The notes beneath the pieces were generated by a model, which had not been told where the DNA came from, made no database searches, and was given only the letters and a program-made list of their open reading frames with translations. A stretch of 6,863 nucleotides of DNA from Holosporales bacterium (GTDB lineage Bacteria; Pseudomonadota; Alphaproteobacteria; BNTO01), in the NCBI GenBank assembly GCA_031265645.1, contig JAISCJ010000044.1, forward strand, positions 1 to 6,863, in the 5' to 3' direction. Positions within the stretch are counted from its first letter, which is position 1. Each line of letters opens with the position of its first letter. The position numbers and the translations under genes were made by a program. Positions 5,901 to 6,863 of this stretch are shown one piece after another.

Positions 5901-6688
5901 TCTGGTTGTGGTACCAACACTTTAAATAGTTTTCGAATTTGATCTTTTACGTTATGTAGCTCTTTATCAATGTTATCTTTGTTCTTTTGTATGGATTTGT
6001 TAGTTGCAGATATAACTTGCGCCCGCATTTCTTCCCTGATTGCCTCAACCCGTCTGAATACTTCAGTCCTACAGTCGGATATATCATCGTCAAATGTACG
6101 TTTCAGTGCAGTGACAGATGAAGTAAGTTCTGATACTTTACCCCCAATCTTGGCGCATATAAGGTTAATGTGAGTTGAAAGCGCCTCTAATTCAACGTTG
6201 TCTGCTTTTTTGTTAGATCCTTCAGTTATTTCCGTCAATATTGCCTTATGCCGTTGTTTCAATTGAAGGATTGACTCGCCATGATATTCAATCTTTGCAT
6301 GAAGCCCACTTATCAGCGTGCAGCAATCGTTGAAATTATCCACCCTTATGGGGCGCCTATCAGGATGTAGGCCATCATATTCAGGGTCGTCGCGCCTATC
6401 AGGATGTGGGCCATCATATTCAGGGTCGTCGCGCCTATCAGAATGTGGGCCACTATGTTTAGGGCCGTCAACACTATCTGATGATAAATTTCTGCGTCGC
6501 GTCATGCGTGCCGTGCCGTTGCCTGGCTCCGAATCAGAAGATTGAGTTGATAAATCATCTTTAGGGTCAAAACTCTCTGATGTATGAGTATCTAGCTCCA
6601 CATCAGAAGAGTAGTTTGAAGCAAATGAAGCAGCGAACAGTAGTGTGCTGAGCGCTGTGCATGTATATAACTTTTTCTTAAAGTTCAT
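2939..6688 (-). CDS. Giant secreted coiled-coil fibre-like protein
   Basis: The function is unknown. The protein has 1249 residues from ATG 6688, chosen because AGGAG lies 5 bases upstream and the product then begins with a Sec signal peptide: MNFKKK, hydrophobic LYTCTALSTLLFAASFA, probable cleavage after A23. A longer frame to ATG 6757 adds 23 residues without a ribosome site. Domains in order: an acidic, Ser-rich region (24-73); three 13-residue repeats with consensus DDPEYDGPHPDRR (74-112); heptad-rich coiled coil (about 122-255); proline-containing breaks near 260-268 and 301-321; a long coiled-coil rod (about 325-1120) rich in Leu/Ile, Glu, Ser, Thr and Asn; a non-coiled segment containing CNVIEDGDGTAGDNF; six Ala/Thr heptads (1177-1218); and a polar tail ending DSASRSS. 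Scattered cysteines could form disulfides. No beta-barrel anchor, LPXTG or C-terminal membrane segment is visible, so it is probably periplasmic or released. It could be a surface fibre, phage-tail-like stalk or host-contact protein. Confidence 0.85.
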   Translation of the reverse strand: MNFKKKLYTCTALSTLLFAASFASNYSSDVELDTHTSESFDPKDDLSTQSSDSEPGNGTARMTRRRNLSSDSVDGPKHSGPHSDRRDDPEYDGPHPDRRDDPEYDGLHPDRRPIRVDNFNDCCTLISGLHAKIEYHGESILQLKQRHKAILTEITEGSNKKADNVELEALSTHINLICAKIGGKVSELTSSVTALKRTFDDDISDCRTEVFRRVEAIREEMRAQVISATNKSIQKNKDNIDKELHNVKDQIRKLFKVLVPQPEGAPAPSVNEAQNRLELFIKQSDINKERISFLDTFVGNPATLNVHDIFLQLDPDVPDVPYNVTQLITYLAAKLAETIKSLKTCVNNAVAGTFSEHDTRISDNLVQIRGTAEKVATLNRVLDSVTPEDVARLQGIEDFITRSVFSKIEEPVTFSKLSIQFSTLIDAQVRSFSQDLQTQITYYSDKAALITQLSQELNELRTLINISDGNFTDVHTSLDTLISVVDALKKDFDSNKTEQSTNINNCNTNITTLEHRMDETKTKIAELETSLKAVGSSDPEQIKELSGNFSRLSGSFETLGAQFEKRISELSQRVTTELAEQTRGRGELSDRLNGDIRNLDTRTSVLEDKVSTLNNKGESVHDDIVLLRRTQDESSSNILGVTQRVKKVEDIVGEGEQGLSGQFAALSAQISELRNQFSQLEQNPPSSVNFEALENEINTTKAEITNAVSSAKAEISQEASALESRIDEKITGLASQTNERFAILDSLNFAGLVETINETMDDLNIRQTTMEGQVSKLEDDATALNTKVEEVDSEAKSAIDELHREFSSGIQDIKAHLGRDFDDQTPTVAMQFSELQSTVGGLVNISQDFEEIKANVEEIKESQNIIHTALFSTEGISLDNILDAKIELKTEMLTAEINTLASTLRNEITSAVEESKNSLSVTINERFQTYEAKFDAYDARLDDMATNAAVTSQLDELDANLKELINTNSSTLQGNITGVENSVTNLNTTLSSRIESDISELRSELTNKINEDKAELVSQITSPTAIEGLIADAGSELRALVEENNTTSTEKIELLVKNVGQLESNLNEHISTCNEHISTTQGAISSVNVSLGTMQTQIGALETQTAMIEQMQTELTSLKDKIGVLCNVIEDGDGTAGDNFLASVNQFFENQASQIQGINASIVSLTNELVAVRAIANSAQTTANAAQTTANTAQTTANAAQTTANSAQTTANTAYLTAEATHNQLQNFFAEYYNSRDTIDYPDSASRSS
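3035..3160 (-). repeat. Six 21-bp tandem repeats encoding Ala/Thr heptads
   Basis: These six in-frame 21-bp units lie near the 3' end of the giant gene. They encode NSAQTTA, NAAQTTA, NTAQTTA, NAAQTTA, NSAQTTA and the diverged NTAYLTA (residues 1177-1218). The 7-residue period matches a coiled-coil heptad, with small Ala/Thr residues that would pack tightly. Near-identity of the DNA units points to recent expansion and possible copy-number variation between strains. Similar AQTTANT stretches occur, as far as I recall, in phage tail fibres and bacterial surface stalks. Confidence 0.9.
3456..3497 (-). repeat. 21-bp tandem duplication (NEHIST heptad)
   Basis: Two adjacent 21-bp units, both starting GAAATATGTTC on the plus strand, encode NEHISTC and NEHISTT in the giant gene. 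This is a one-heptad duplication that leaves the coiled-coil register unchanged. The second unit is partly diverged. Confidence 0.7.
6353..6469 (-). repeat. Three 39-bp tandem repeats encoding a charged 13-residue unit
   Basis: Three in-frame 39-bp units at 6353-6391, 6392-6430 and 6431-6469 encode residues 74-112 of the giant protein. The first two in plus-strand order differ at very few bases. The third (nearest the N terminus) is diverged and reads DGPKHSGPHSDRR instead of DDPEYDGPHPDRR. The unit is rich in Asp, Pro, His and Arg, and is probably unfolded and exposed just after the signal peptide. This is a likely site of copy-number change. Confidence 0.9.
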
Positions 6689-6693
6689 AACGT

Positions 6694-6698
6694 CTCCT
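6694..6698 (-). promoter_or_regulatory. Ribosome binding site fixing the giant gene start
   Basis: AGGAG on the minus strand is separated by ACGTT (5 bases) from ATG at 6688. It decides in favour of this start over the in-frame ATG at 6757, and it places the signal peptide at the extreme N terminus. No convincing -35/-10 pair could be fixed in 6700-6863, which is very AT-rich. Confidence 0.8.
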
Positions 6699-6863
6699 AG
6701 TAAAAAGTGCAAAATAAATCGCGACAATTTTGTCCAATTAAGGAAAACATCGCACATTGGATTAAATGCGTATTTATTTTTCTTTAATCTATTAATGCAT
6801 CTAATGTAGTATGTGGGATATTCATTTAATAACTAATTAAAACGAGAAATTTAAATAACGGGA

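Noticed and set aside
6723..6734. Small palindrome GACAATTTTGTC upstream of the giant gene
   Set aside because: Arms of only 5 bp in very AT-rich DNA; expected by chance and not near a convincing promoter.

Overview
The window is moderately AT-rich DNA that looks like an alphaproteobacterium, most plausibly an intracellular symbiont of the Holosporales/Rickettsiales type. This rests on an alphaproteobacterial-style dUTPase, a YraN-family protein, an ankyrin-repeat lipoprotein and a very large exported coiled-coil protein. The taxonomic call is an inference from gene content; there is no rRNA or other marker gene here.

Layout, left to right. Positions 1-240 hold no secure gene. On the minus strand a frame running off the left edge encodes a peptide with ankyrin-repeat spacing, but it is short, has a nearby upstream stop and may be decayed. 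A YraN/UPF0102 gene (241-705, minus) follows, with a candidate promoter just upstream. The divergent intergenic stretch carries two nested palindromes (745-799 and 798-842). Next is an ankyrin-repeat lipoprotein gene (about 953-2200, plus), followed 26 bases later by a complete trimeric-type dUTPase gene, dut (2227-2676, plus). These two probably share a transcript.

The 262-base gap after dut is packed with inverted repeats. It holds a hairpin just after the dut stop, a 115-bp element with 17-bp perfect terminal inverted repeats that resembles a miniature mobile element, and a bidirectional intrinsic terminator. The terminator serves dut from the left and the convergent giant gene from the right.

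The remaining 3.8 kb is one minus-strand gene (2939-6688) for a 1249-residue protein. It has a Sec signal peptide, a charged low-complexity region with three 13-residue tandem repeats, a long coiled-coil rod, and an alanine/threonine-rich heptad repeat (consensus AQTTANx) near the C terminus. It lacks a recognisable membrane anchor. It looks like a periplasmic or secreted fibre, and its repeats are of the kind that change in copy number.

No complete new multi-gene system is apparent. The most unusual items are the giant coiled-coil protein, the 115-bp inverted-repeat element, the pairing of an ankyrin lipoprotein with dut, and the palindrome cluster upstream of the ankyrin gene. No tRNA, rRNA, CRISPR array or transposase gene was seen.
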